Shown: one piece after another, positions 1-6,926 of the stretch
How the letters are laid out: each line of letters begins with the position of its first letter
Numbering within the stretch: position 1 is the stretch's first letter
The notes under the pieces: model-generated
Told to the model about the DNA's origin: nothing
Database searches by the model: none
The model's input: the letters and a program-made list of their open reading frames with translations, nothing else
Position numbers and translations under genes: made by a program
DNA from: Candidatus Heimdallarchaeota archaeon
GTDB lineage: Archaea > Asgardarchaeota > Heimdallarchaeia > JABLTI01
Direction of reading: 5' to 3'
Length of the DNA stretch: 13,439 bases
NCBI GenBank assembly: GCA_030671945.1
Contig: DAOVHJ010000028.1
Span: 1 to 13,439 of the forward strand

Positions 1-21
1 ATACAAAAAGACGTATATAAC

Positions 22-852
22 TCAAAGATATTTTGCAACCATCATTCCATAGTACGTAGGAGCTGATCTGCTTGTTACTTCAGGGGTCAATTTCTTTTTC
101 TCAAGCACTCCTTGAAGCATAACAAAACCAATGTATCCACAACAAAGTGCTTTGCTTAATTTTGGCACTGCTTTTTTAACAAGCAATTTCGAATCGAGAG
201 AACCAGCCCATTCTTCCATAAGAGCATCAAAAGGTGCAGCATCTTCAGAGAACCCGTAAGGACCATCTTTATCATGTGTGTGACCCATATCGGCACTAAT
301 GATAATAACAACATTTTTCTCCAATTTTTCAAAGAAAAGGCGAAGATCATTCCCTAAGCACAGTGTTTCCGGGATTAATTCTTCTGTCTGATCATGCCTT
401 CGTAAAGGTTGTGAAAGAAGAACGTATTTGGGTTTTGAAGAGATATTTCTGAGAAACCACAATGGAACTGCATCACCCCATCTAAGATTTACTTCAACTC
501 CTGGGGTGTAAGCAGCTATTCCAGTAACAGCTGTTTCTTTTTCAAGAAGGTATTCAAGTAATTTATTCGAAACTTCTTGATTAATATCAATTTTGACAGT
601 ATATTCCTGATATTCATTCTCCCACTCAGCTGTCGCGATAGCTCCCTTATTCAAGCATACACCAAAATCGTTTGACAATGCAATACCATGGGGAGACGTC
701 ATGAAAATTAAATCGGGTTTTAGTTTCTCAATAGCTTGAGTTGCATCAATCATTGCTTTGTGAAGATCTTTGGCTTCTTTTGGAAGTCCCTTTTTCTTTG
801 GATCAAGTATCATTGATCCATGTGGTAAAATAAATGCCCCAACAATAACCAT
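22..852 (-). CDS. LigB/MEMO-type class III extradiol dioxygenase-like protein
   Basis: The 276-residue product resembles the class III extradiol ring-cleavage dioxygenase catalytic subunit (LigB) superfamily, which also includes the MEMO-like proteins. Family members bind a metal through N-terminal histidines and cleave catechol-type rings; many archaeal members have no known substrate. Visible landmarks are LPHGSM with H11, SPHG with H55 (the two expected metal-ligand histidines), the WGDAVPL stretch near residue 125 that occupies the usual HG-x-x-VPL site, and SADMGHTH (H191, H193) followed by GPYGF, where the family's active-site base lies. It ends with a conserved-looking YYGM. The protein is soluble, with no signal peptide. 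The ATG start is supported by AGAGGAT at 859-865, six bases upstream. It sits downstream of tldD-tldE on the same strand but is separated by a T-tract and 138 bases, so it may have its own promoter. The fold is likely; the substrate is unknown, and an intact third metal ligand could not be assigned with certainty. Confidence 0.8.
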   Translation of the reverse strand: MVIVGAFILPHGSMILDPKKKGLPKEAKDLHKAMIDATQAIEKLKPDLIFMTSPHGIALSNDFGVCLNKGAIATAEWENEYQEYTVKIDINQEVSNKLLEYLLEKETAVTGIAAYTPGVEVNLRWGDAVPLWFLRNISSKPKYVLLSQPLRRHDQTEELIPETLCLGNDLRLFFEKLEKNVVIIISADMGHTHDKDGPYGFSEDAAPFDALMEEWAGSLDSKLLVKKAVPKLSKALCCGYIGFVMLQGVLEKKKLTPEVTSRSAPTYYGMMVAKYL

Positions 853-963
853 TTGACTATCCTCTGAAAATGAATGAGGATATTAAACTAGATTCACTTC
901 ATTTATTTAGTTTTTCGTCGCGAGTATAATCTAAGATTATTGAGATTTACAAGAATAGAAAAT

Positions 964-970
964 AAAAAAA
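964..970 (-). terminator. T-tract terminator after tldE
   Basis: Read on the minus strand, a run of seven T follows the tldE stop codon by about 20 bases, preceded by a run of five T. Archaeal RNA polymerase commonly terminates at such U-tracts without a hairpin, and none is obvious here. It would close the tldD-tldE transcript. Confidence 0.45.
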
Positions 971-990
971 GCAAAAATGGGATAAAGAAT

Positions 991-2355
991 CTATTTGGTT
1001 GAAACTTTTATCCCGTCAAATTTCATCATTGGAGTAGTAAGATAACCATTAGCTAAATGATATTCCTTACTAATTCCACTGATATTATTGACCAAATCAA
1101 AGACATTGCCAGAAATTGAAACTCCAGTTACAGGAACAGTTATTTCTCCATCCTCAATTAGGTAAGCACCTTTTGCTACACCAGAGAAAATACCATTCTG
1201 AAAACGAACAGTTCCAGTATAATTATGTACAATTAGTCCTTTCTTTGTATCTGCTATCATTTCATCTTCTGTCATATCCCCAGCAAGAATCCATGGTGAA
1301 TTTGGTAAAATCATCGATGGTTTTTGAGTAAACGATGGGTTAGCACCAAATGATCGAGTAGCATTTCCAGTTGGTTTTAGTTTTTCTTTATTTGCTGTTT
1401 GTTGGTTGTGTAAGAAAGTCTGTAATACTCCATCTTTAACAATATCAATATCTTTAGTTGGGTTGCCTTCAGCATCAAATGACTTGATTCCTCCACCACC
1501 GGAAAGATCAAACGGTTTATCGACTAATTGCAACCTTTCATCCGCAACTTTATCTGCTAAACGATCTTTCCAAAATGAAGTTCCTCTTTGACGCCAATCA
1601 GCAGAAACAGCTAAAGCTAGAACAAATCCAACAGGATTCATCATAGCATCAGATCTAAAAATAACTGGCCCTTCAAATTCTTTCAAGAGTTCTTGATTTA
1701 AACCATCAATTGCTCTTTTACCTAGCTTTTCGCCAACTTCTGTGAAATTTGTTTCACGTTTCCTCGAGAAAGTAGTTTCAAATGTAAACGCACCTGCTTT
1801 CTCCTTATCACTAGCAATTGCAATCAAACCTGCTTGGTAATTTACACTTTTTCTATCAACATTCACACCGTTTGAATTTTGAATTGCTACACCTGAGGTG
1901 CTCAAAGTGATGCTACTTAAGGTAGTTTTTATCCGCGAATCAATACTTGTAAATCCTTTAATGAAATCTAAACCATCAGTTATTATAGCATCTACATCAA
2001 GATTTGCTAATTTCTCATTGTAAATTCCTTCAAGTGGTTTAACATTCTGTTTCTCTGCGAAACCAATGCCTTCAATTTTCGGTGAAAGCTTTGCGACTAC
2101 AAATGCTTCATCTGCTGATTTTTGTATTGCTTCTTGTGTAATTATATTTGTAGATGTGAAACCTTCTGAACCTTCATGGATTATTCTTATCCCAACACCA
2201 AGCTCTTCTTTTGCTCGTTGTGTTCCAATACTGGTTCCATCTAGTAAGACTTGTTTTTGGTTGTTATAAGCAAAATAAATTTCAGCCGATTCCATGCCTT
2301 TCTTTGTGCAGTATTTCAATACTTTGTTTCCAATATCTAAAGCATCGTCGAACAT
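991..2355 (-). CDS. tldE: TldE/PmbA, non-catalytic partner of the TldD metalloprotease
   Basis: The 454-residue product is a full-length member of the TldD/PmbA family (U62 peptidases). In bacteria TldD and TldE form a heterodimer that degrades unfolded peptides and cleaves the leader from modified peptides such as microcin B17; archaeal homologues are presumed to do the same in the cytoplasm. Seen here: the N-terminal domain with a GVGIRII strand near residues 53-59, the central NxxGV segment near 160, a C-terminal block PTGNATRSFGANPSF (328-342), and ILAGDMTEDEM near 356. Where TldD has its HExxxH motif, this protein reads VLALAVSAD (245-253), so it cannot bind zinc in that way, which is the hallmark of TldE. 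The ATG lies one base after the tldD stop codon, and its strong AGGAGG site is inside tldD, so the pair is almost certainly an operon with coupled translation. Confidence 0.93.
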   Translation of the reverse strand: MFDDALDIGNKVLKYCTKKGMESAEIYFAYNNQKQVLLDGTSIGTQRAKEELGVGIRIIHEGSEGFTSTNIITQEAIQKSADEAFVVAKLSPKIEGIGFAEKQNVKPLEGIYNEKLANLDVDAIITDGLDFIKGFTSIDSRIKTTLSSITLSTSGVAIQNSNGVNVDRKSVNYQAGLIAIASDKEKAGAFTFETTFSRKRETNFTEVGEKLGKRAIDGLNQELLKEFEGPVIFRSDAMMNPVGFVLALAVSADWRQRGTSFWKDRLADKVADERLQLVDKPFDLSGGGGIKSFDAEGNPTKDIDIVKDGVLQTFLHNQQTANKEKLKPTGNATRSFGANPSFTQKPSMILPNSPWILAGDMTEDEMIADTKKGLIVHNYTGTVRFQNGIFSGVAKGAYLIEDGEITVPVTGVSISGNVFDLVNNISGISKEYHLANGYLTTPMMKFDGIKVSTK

Positions 2356-2356
2356 T

Positions 2357-3736
2357 TTAGTTTCCTCCTAAAATTACTACACATGCAAGTAATCCTCCAC
2401 CTGCATCAACCTTCGCTGCTTGTTCTTTACCACAGAATCCTGTACCAATGTTAAGTTTAAGTTCCTTACCTATACCCATTGTTGAAGAAAGAACCTCAAA
2501 TGCATTGCCTGTCATTGTGGGACCTACAAAAACTTTGTCAGATAATTTGCCATTTTTAATTTCAATAGCTTGACCGGTTCCCACCATAAATTCACCAGAA
2601 GTGTCTGCAGAACCATTCATCATTCCTGTAACAAATAAACCATCTTTTACGACTTCGAATAATTCTTCTTCAGTCATATCTCCAGGAGCAATGTAAGTAT
2701 TCCTCATACGAACTAAAGGTTCATCATCGAAATTGAAAGCACGAGCATTGCCAGTAGGTTTCATATCCATTTTAGCGGCATAAAAACGATTGTTTAGGAA
2801 ATCAGTTAAGACTCCATCTTTAATGATCTCAACTTTTCTGCCCTTTGTACCTTCATCGTCATACATCAACCAACCACTGCCATCATCAATTACTGGTTCA
2901 TCAATCATTGTTACTAGTTCAGAACAGACTTTTTGTCCAATCTTGCCTTTCAAGAAACTTCCAGCTTCAACGAGATCGGCTTCTGAACAATGACCAACTG
3001 CTTCGTGTGCAATGATTCCAACACTTGTATGATCAATTACAACATTAGTTGATCCACCCGGAGGTAACTCCGCTTCTAAATTCTTTAAAGCCATTTCAGA
3101 AGCAAATTTTGCTAGCTCTGAAAGTGGGTGTTCATCAAGTAACTCAAAACCTTTGGCCTTACTCCAAGCTTCTTGGTAAGGAGCAATTTTAGTTTCTCTC
3201 GAAGCGATCGCTAATGCTCTAACTGTAGGAATCATTGTTGCTTGCTCAATTAGTGTTCCTTCATTATTACCAACAATTCTATGATCAATAATTTCGTCAT
3301 AACCAAGTGTATAGCTTTTGATGTCTTCATAGTCTTTGTAAACCTTTTCTGCTTCCTTAATCATATTGATTTTTTGTTCCACAGAAATGTCTGACAACGA
3401 TTTAATCCTTGGGGAAATTGCTTTATCAGTATGTGATTTCACATCTGCAAAGGTGATTTTCTCTTTTTTCGATTCTGCTGCGCCCTTAGCTAATTTCGTT
3501 GCGTGTTCAATAATTGTCTTCAAATCTTTCAGTTCAATAGAAGTTGTTGAAGCAAAACCCAAAGCACCATTGAATAAGACACGAGTACACAACCCTCTTC
3601 GAGAACCAGTGTTTGCTGTTAATTCTCCATCTTGGGATTGGTAATTCGCTACATACTTGTTTTGGTAACGAACATCTATAAAATCAGCATTGAGTTTCTT
3701 TCCGTATTCAATGCCTTTTAGTATAACGTCTTTCAT
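2357..3736 (-). CDS. tldD: TldD zinc metalloprotease
   Basis: The 459-residue product is a complete TldD-type peptidase, the catalytic half of the TldD-TldE protease. The zinc motif HEAVGH (H244, E245, H249) is intact, in the typical context IIAHEAVGHCSEADL. A later Cys in GTGFCGK (C435) matches the third zinc ligand known in Escherichia coli TldD. Other family blocks are PPGGSTNVVIDH (225-236), DDEGTKGRK (293-301), KPTGNAR (326-332), APGDMTEEEL (350-359), and the C-terminal DAGGGLLACVV. It is cytosolic, with no membrane segment. The ATG start is preceded by GTGA four bases upstream, a weak archaeal-type site. It is the first gene of the tldD-tldE pair and faces away from the permease genes across a 192-base region with a hairpin. 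In E. coli tldD and tldE are unlinked, whereas here they are adjacent, which supports joint function. Confidence 0.95.
   Translation of the reverse strand: MKDVILKGIEYGKKLNADFIDVRYQNKYVANYQSQDGELTANTGSRRGLCTRVLFNGALGFASTTSIELKDLKTIIEHATKLAKGAAESKKEKITFADVKSHTDKAISPRIKSLSDISVEQKINMIKEAEKVYKDYEDIKSYTLGYDEIIDHRIVGNNEGTLIEQATMIPTVRALAIASRETKIAPYQEAWSKAKGFELLDEHPLSELAKFASEMALKNLEAELPPGGSTNVVIDHTSVGIIAHEAVGHCSEADLVEAGSFLKGKIGQKVCSELVTMIDEPVIDDGSGWLMYDDEGTKGRKVEIIKDGVLTDFLNNRFYAAKMDMKPTGNARAFNFDDEPLVRMRNTYIAPGDMTEEELFEVVKDGLFVTGMMNGSADTSGEFMVGTGQAIEIKNGKLSDKVFVGPTMTGNAFEVLSSTMGIGKELKLNIGTGFCGKEQAAKVDAGGGLLACVVILGGN
2364..2369 (-). promoter_or_regulatory. tldE Shine-Dalgarno embedded in the tldD C-terminus
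   Basis: On the minus strand AGGAGG lies eight bases before the tldE ATG. It is made from the last Leu-Gly-Gly codons of tldD, so the coding sequence of one gene serves as the ribosome binding site of the next. This fixes the tldE start and implies translational coupling. Confidence 0.85.
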
Positions 3737-3797
3737 TTTTTCACATCATTTCAAATAGTTGACATTTCACTTAGCAATATCTGCTAATTCATACTTA

Positions 3798-3866
3798 TGC
3801 TCAATTACTAGTGGTCAGTCATAAAAAGGATTTTTGATGAATCTGACCAGAGAGTGCTCAATAACT
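3798..3866. repeat. 38-nt hairpin flanked by 12-nt direct repeats in the tldD/permease divergent region
   Basis: An imperfect palindrome spans 3812-3849. The outer arms TGGTCAG and CTGACCA pair over 7 bp. The inner stems TCAT/ATGA and AAAAA/TTTTT surround a GGA loop, with a two-base and a one-base bulge on the 3' side. On either side lies a direct repeat: TGCTCAATTACT (3798-3809) and TGCTCAATAACT (3855-3866), matching at 11 of 12 positions. The element sits about 60 to 115 bases upstream of both divergent starts. It could be an operator for one or both transcripts, a structured leader, or the remnant of a tiny insertion with target duplication. The sequence does not decide between these. Confidence 0.6.
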
Positions 3867-3920
3867 TAACTTATGATAATCCTTAATTAGTTTTAGAGAA
3901 AGTTATCTTTGAAGTAATTG

Positions 3921-3928
3921 TATAAAAA
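3921..3928 (+). promoter_or_regulatory. TATA-box-like element before the first permease
   Basis: TATAAAAA lies directly before the first possible ATG of the permease at 3929. In archaea transcription begins roughly 25 bases after the centre of the TATA box, which would place the start near 3950. That would favour the in-frame ATG at 3956 (near-leaderless) over the ATG at 3929. Single elements of this kind occur by chance in AT-rich DNA. Confidence 0.4.
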
Positions 3929-6751
3929 ATGGTAGTTGGTTACATGGTTAGATTCATGGAAAAGATAAAACTATACTACAAAATGATTTTCCTTAACAGA
4001 CGGTCCACTATTGCCATGTTTCTAGGTCTAGGTATAAGCCTAGCATTAATCGCTGAAAGCTTAATGTTTATGTACAGTTTTCAATTTGGAGCTTTTGAAG
4101 GCTTTTATAATGGTGTCCCTTCTCAGCAGTTCACTGTAAGTATTTCATCTTATGATATACGTGGAGAAATAGAGGGTTCTATCCCCAGATTACAGGAAAT
4201 TACTGATGTAGCAATTGAAAATGCAGAGCTCTCTGAGAGAGTTTTAAAAGTAGATTATTATTTAGATCGTGGTTTCTTTCTGGGTGTAAACTCAACGTCT
4301 GGTAGTCGAATGATTCTACCGGATATTCATATGTACGGAGTGCCTTCTGATTATTTTAGTGCATTAAGTGATATGATGTTCAACGGAACTATACCGCACC
4401 AAGTTGGTCAAGTCATAGGTGTCTTTGAAAGAGCTACAATTGAAGCAACTAATCTAAGTAGCATGGGAACTTTCATTGGATGGACTCCCATTTTTCCAAT
4501 GTCTTATGAATCTGTATTTGAATTGGGTGTTCCTGCAGGTGGAAGAGAATTCAATATCTCTGGACTAATAACTAAAGATGTTTTTAGTAATGCAAAAGGA
4601 ATACTTGAAGATGATTTTGACTCAATGACTGAGTACTTTAGTGAAGAATTTTTCATCACAAGCTACACAAATGTTGCGAATTTTATTTCATTACTCGAAT
4701 ATTTTCCCGGTTATGCTCAACCTATAGGCAGAATAGCTTTCAATCTAGATAAAATTGATTCCTTTAATTTAGCCAAAGAAATAGCTAATTTACAAACATT
4801 TAGTCAAGAATTAACTCGAGAATTTGAAAACGAAGGGATAACTTTACACATTTATGCAGATTTAGTTCATGATTTAGAAGACTTCTACCGTGAATTTATT
4901 ATCTTCCAATTATTTGGTCTTTTATTTATTACGCCAATTGTAGGCATGGCTTTGTCCTTAACTAGTTATTCAGCAAACTTGATGAAAAGAAGACAGAAAA
5001 GACAAGTATCCAGTATGTTGCAAAGAGGATCATCGCAAAAAGAAGTTGTTTTCATATTAGTAATGCAGGTGATAGAGCTTACGATAACTGCACTTCTGAT
5101 TTCTTTCATCATGGGTTATGGTTTTACTTGGTTGATGAATAAAAGTATTGGTTTTCTGAATTTTGCAGGAACCAGCGTTTATCCAAGTTTAAACCTGGTA
5201 ATTCTGTATATTATTATTGGAGTAGGATTAGTTTTATCACTTATTGTAAATGCTAAAAACGTATTTGATATGAGTCAAATAACAACACAAGAAGCATATG
5301 TTGAACACCAAGTTAAAAAGCCAATGTGGGAAAGACTCTATCTTGATCTTGTATTAATATTCCTAGGAATTTTACTTTGGGTTATAGTTCGAACACAGTT
5401 GAGAGGAACGTCTGCTTATTCCTTTGCATATGGCTTTGGTACGACAGCACCAGTTCTATTGATACTTGGCAGTATATTACTAGCAACAAGGATTTATCCA
5501 CGATTGGTTAGTTGGATTTCGAAGAAGACTTGGAAATCTGATCGATTTGCAATAATTGGTTTAGCTACAAAACGAAGTTCAAGAAGAAGAGTTGATACGA
5601 CAAGATCATTAATACTTATAACTTTGACATTTACCTTAATTTTTGCATCAATTGTGACGATTCAATCATATCAAAATCATGACAAAGAATCAGCACGGTA
5701 TGCGATTGGGGCGGATATACTTGTACGTGGAGTAAATACAAATTCTAATGTTACGAAAGAGCAAGTCTTAGCAATAGAAGGTGTTCAATCAGCTACCTAC
5801 ATGAAAATGTCAAGTCAAATTATTACGTATGGCCAATTAACGTATTCCTACATTGTTATAGGAATTAATCCTGAAGAATTTGCGGCTACGGCTTTCTTTG
5901 CGAAAGAATACCTTGGAGGTATCAGTCCTCAGAATTTCTTCAGTGCAATCAAAGATGATAATGATGTGGTTATGCAAAGAGATCAACTTGAAAGAATATC
6001 ATCATATTCTGGTGGTCAAGTAACTATTTGGTATGAAAAATATGCTGTTGGAGATGTAAATCGGACATTAGATGTAGTAAATGAGTACAAATATTTCCCA
6101 AGATTTTTCACAGAGTTTCCTGAAGAAGGTGCTCCAGTCTTTAGATTCAATATCATTGGAAATTATAATAACTTGGAGATCTTTTCTTATGCAGAATATA
6201 GTATTGGTGGAGATTTACTTGTAAAGGTAGAGGAAGGATATGATATAGTAGTAGTAGCGGAAGAAATTGAAGAAGAATTAGACAGATCAGTTGAGAATGC
6301 TGTTGATTTAATGGGAACTGCAGAAGGGAGTCTAAGAAACACTATGTTATTTGGTTCATTGAATGCTTCATTTATTTCTTCATTAATTATCACGGTTTCA
6401 GCCATTATACTAATGATACTATTACAGATTACAGAGAATGAAAGAGAAATCATAACGCTAAAAGTTCTCGGGCAATCTCCAAAACAATTATTTAATATGT
6501 TTTTAACGGAAGCATTATCTATTGTTATTTTTGGAGCTGTTTTAGGTGCACTGGTTGGAATTTTAGCTGCTAGCATGTTTTCTGAAATATTAACGTTTGA
6601 TACAATCATTCCACCTACTGAGATGAAATTCCCGCCATTGGAATTAGGTTTAGCAATATCTATACTCTTTATAACAGCCATAATTGCTGCTGCTTTAACT
6701 TCATATGCGGTTTTCAGAAAGGACACAATAAAAGCAATAAAACAAATTTAA
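3929..6751 (+). CDS. FtsX/MacB-type ABC transporter permease, first tandem copy
   Basis: The product (940 residues from the outermost ATG) has the layout of a duplicated FtsX-family permease of the MacB/LolC-E type, whose members work with an ABC ATPase to move lipoproteins, peptides or lipids or to transmit force across the membrane. One segment (27-48) is followed by an outer domain (about 50-320), then five segments near 323-343, 374-403, 421-440, 469-487 and 504-520. Segment 558-578 is followed by a second outer domain (about 580-810) and then three segments (812-833, 860-884, 906-928). The FtsX core signature appears twice: NLMKRRQKRQVSSMLQRG (350-367) and ENEREIITLKVLGQSPKQLF (836-855). 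Several NxS/T sites fall in the outer domains. The start is uncertain: the in-frame ATGs at 3944 and 3956 are also plausible, and the paralogue begins near the equivalent of 3944-3956. No ATPase gene is present in the window. The substrate is unknown. Confidence 0.88.
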   Translation: MVVGYMVRFMEKIKLYYKMIFLNRRSTIAMFLGLGISLALIAESLMFMYSFQFGAFEGFYNGVPSQQFTVSISSYDIRGEIEGSIPRLQEITDVAIENAELSERVLKVDYYLDRGFFLGVNSTSGSRMILPDIHMYGVPSDYFSALSDMMFNGTIPHQVGQVIGVFERATIEATNLSSMGTFIGWTPIFPMSYESVFELGVPAGGREFNISGLITKDVFSNAKGILEDDFDSMTEYFSEEFFITSYTNVANFISLLEYFPGYAQPIGRIAFNLDKIDSFNLAKEIANLQTFSQELTREFENEGITLHIYADLVHDLEDFYREFIIFQLFGLLFITPIVGMALSLTSYSANLMKRRQKRQVSSMLQRGSSQKEVVFILVMQVIELTITALLISFIMGYGFTWLMNKSIGFLNFAGTSVYPSLNLVILYIIIGVGLVLSLIVNAKNVFDMSQITTQEAYVEHQVKKPMWERLYLDLVLIFLGILLWVIVRTQLRGTSAYSFAYGFGTTAPVLLILGSILLATRIYPRLVSWISKKTWKSDRFAIIGLATKRSSRRRVDTTRSLILITLTFTLIFASIVTIQSYQNHDKESARYAIGADILVRGVNTNSNVTKEQVLAIEGVQSATYMKMSSQIITYGQLTYSYIVIGINPEEFAATAFFAKEYLGGISPQNFFSAIKDDNDVVMQRDQLERISSYSGGQVTIWYEKYAVGDVNRTLDVVNEYKYFPRFFTEFPEEGAPVFRFNIIGNYNNLEIFSYAEYSIGGDLLVKVEEGYDIVVVAEEIEEELDRSVENAVDLMGTAEGSLRNTMLFGSLNASFISSLIITVSAIILMILLQITENEREIITLKVLGQSPKQLFNMFLTEALSIVIFGAVLGALVGILAASMFSEILTFDTIIPPTEMKFPPLELGLAISILFITAIIAAALTSYAVFRKDTIKAIKQI

Positions 6752-6833
6752 TTGTTTTAAATATAAACAAGGTACTCCCTCATTTTGCAGAGACTAACTT
6801 CTCATTGAAATTACGGCAAGATTCTTATGCTTA

Positions 6834-6840
6834 TTTTTTT
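6834..6840 (+). terminator. T-tract between the two permease genes
   Basis: A run of seven T lies 82 bases after the stop of the first permease. An inverted repeat, AAAACAA (6739-6745) with TTGTTTT (6752-6758), overlaps the stop codon but is not followed by a T-run, so it is not the terminator itself. The tract may end or attenuate the first transcript. The second gene then needs its own promoter in 6841-6914, where only weak AT-rich candidates such as CTAAATAA are seen. Confidence 0.3.
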
Positions 6841-6913
6841 ATTAAGTTCTTGATTTAGAAAAATTTGACTAATAGTAAAAGCAATAAAGCTAAATAATTA
6901 AGACAATTTAATC

Positions 6914-6918
6914 GGTGA
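6914..6918 (+). promoter_or_regulatory. GGTGA Shine-Dalgarno deciding the start of the second permease
   Basis: GGTGA matches the core of the archaeal site GGAGGTGAT. It lies eight bases before the ATG at 6927, ideal spacing, whereas the GTG at 6915 overlaps the site itself and has no good site of its own. The ATG at 6927 is therefore preferred. Confidence 0.6.
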
Positions 6919-6926
6919 ACATTCGA

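Noticed and set aside
6739..6770. Inverted repeats of AAAACAA, TTGTTTT and AAACAA around the first permease stop codon
   Set aside because: The stems contain only one G-C pair, compete with each other and lack a following T-run, so they are more likely AT-rich coincidence than a terminator.
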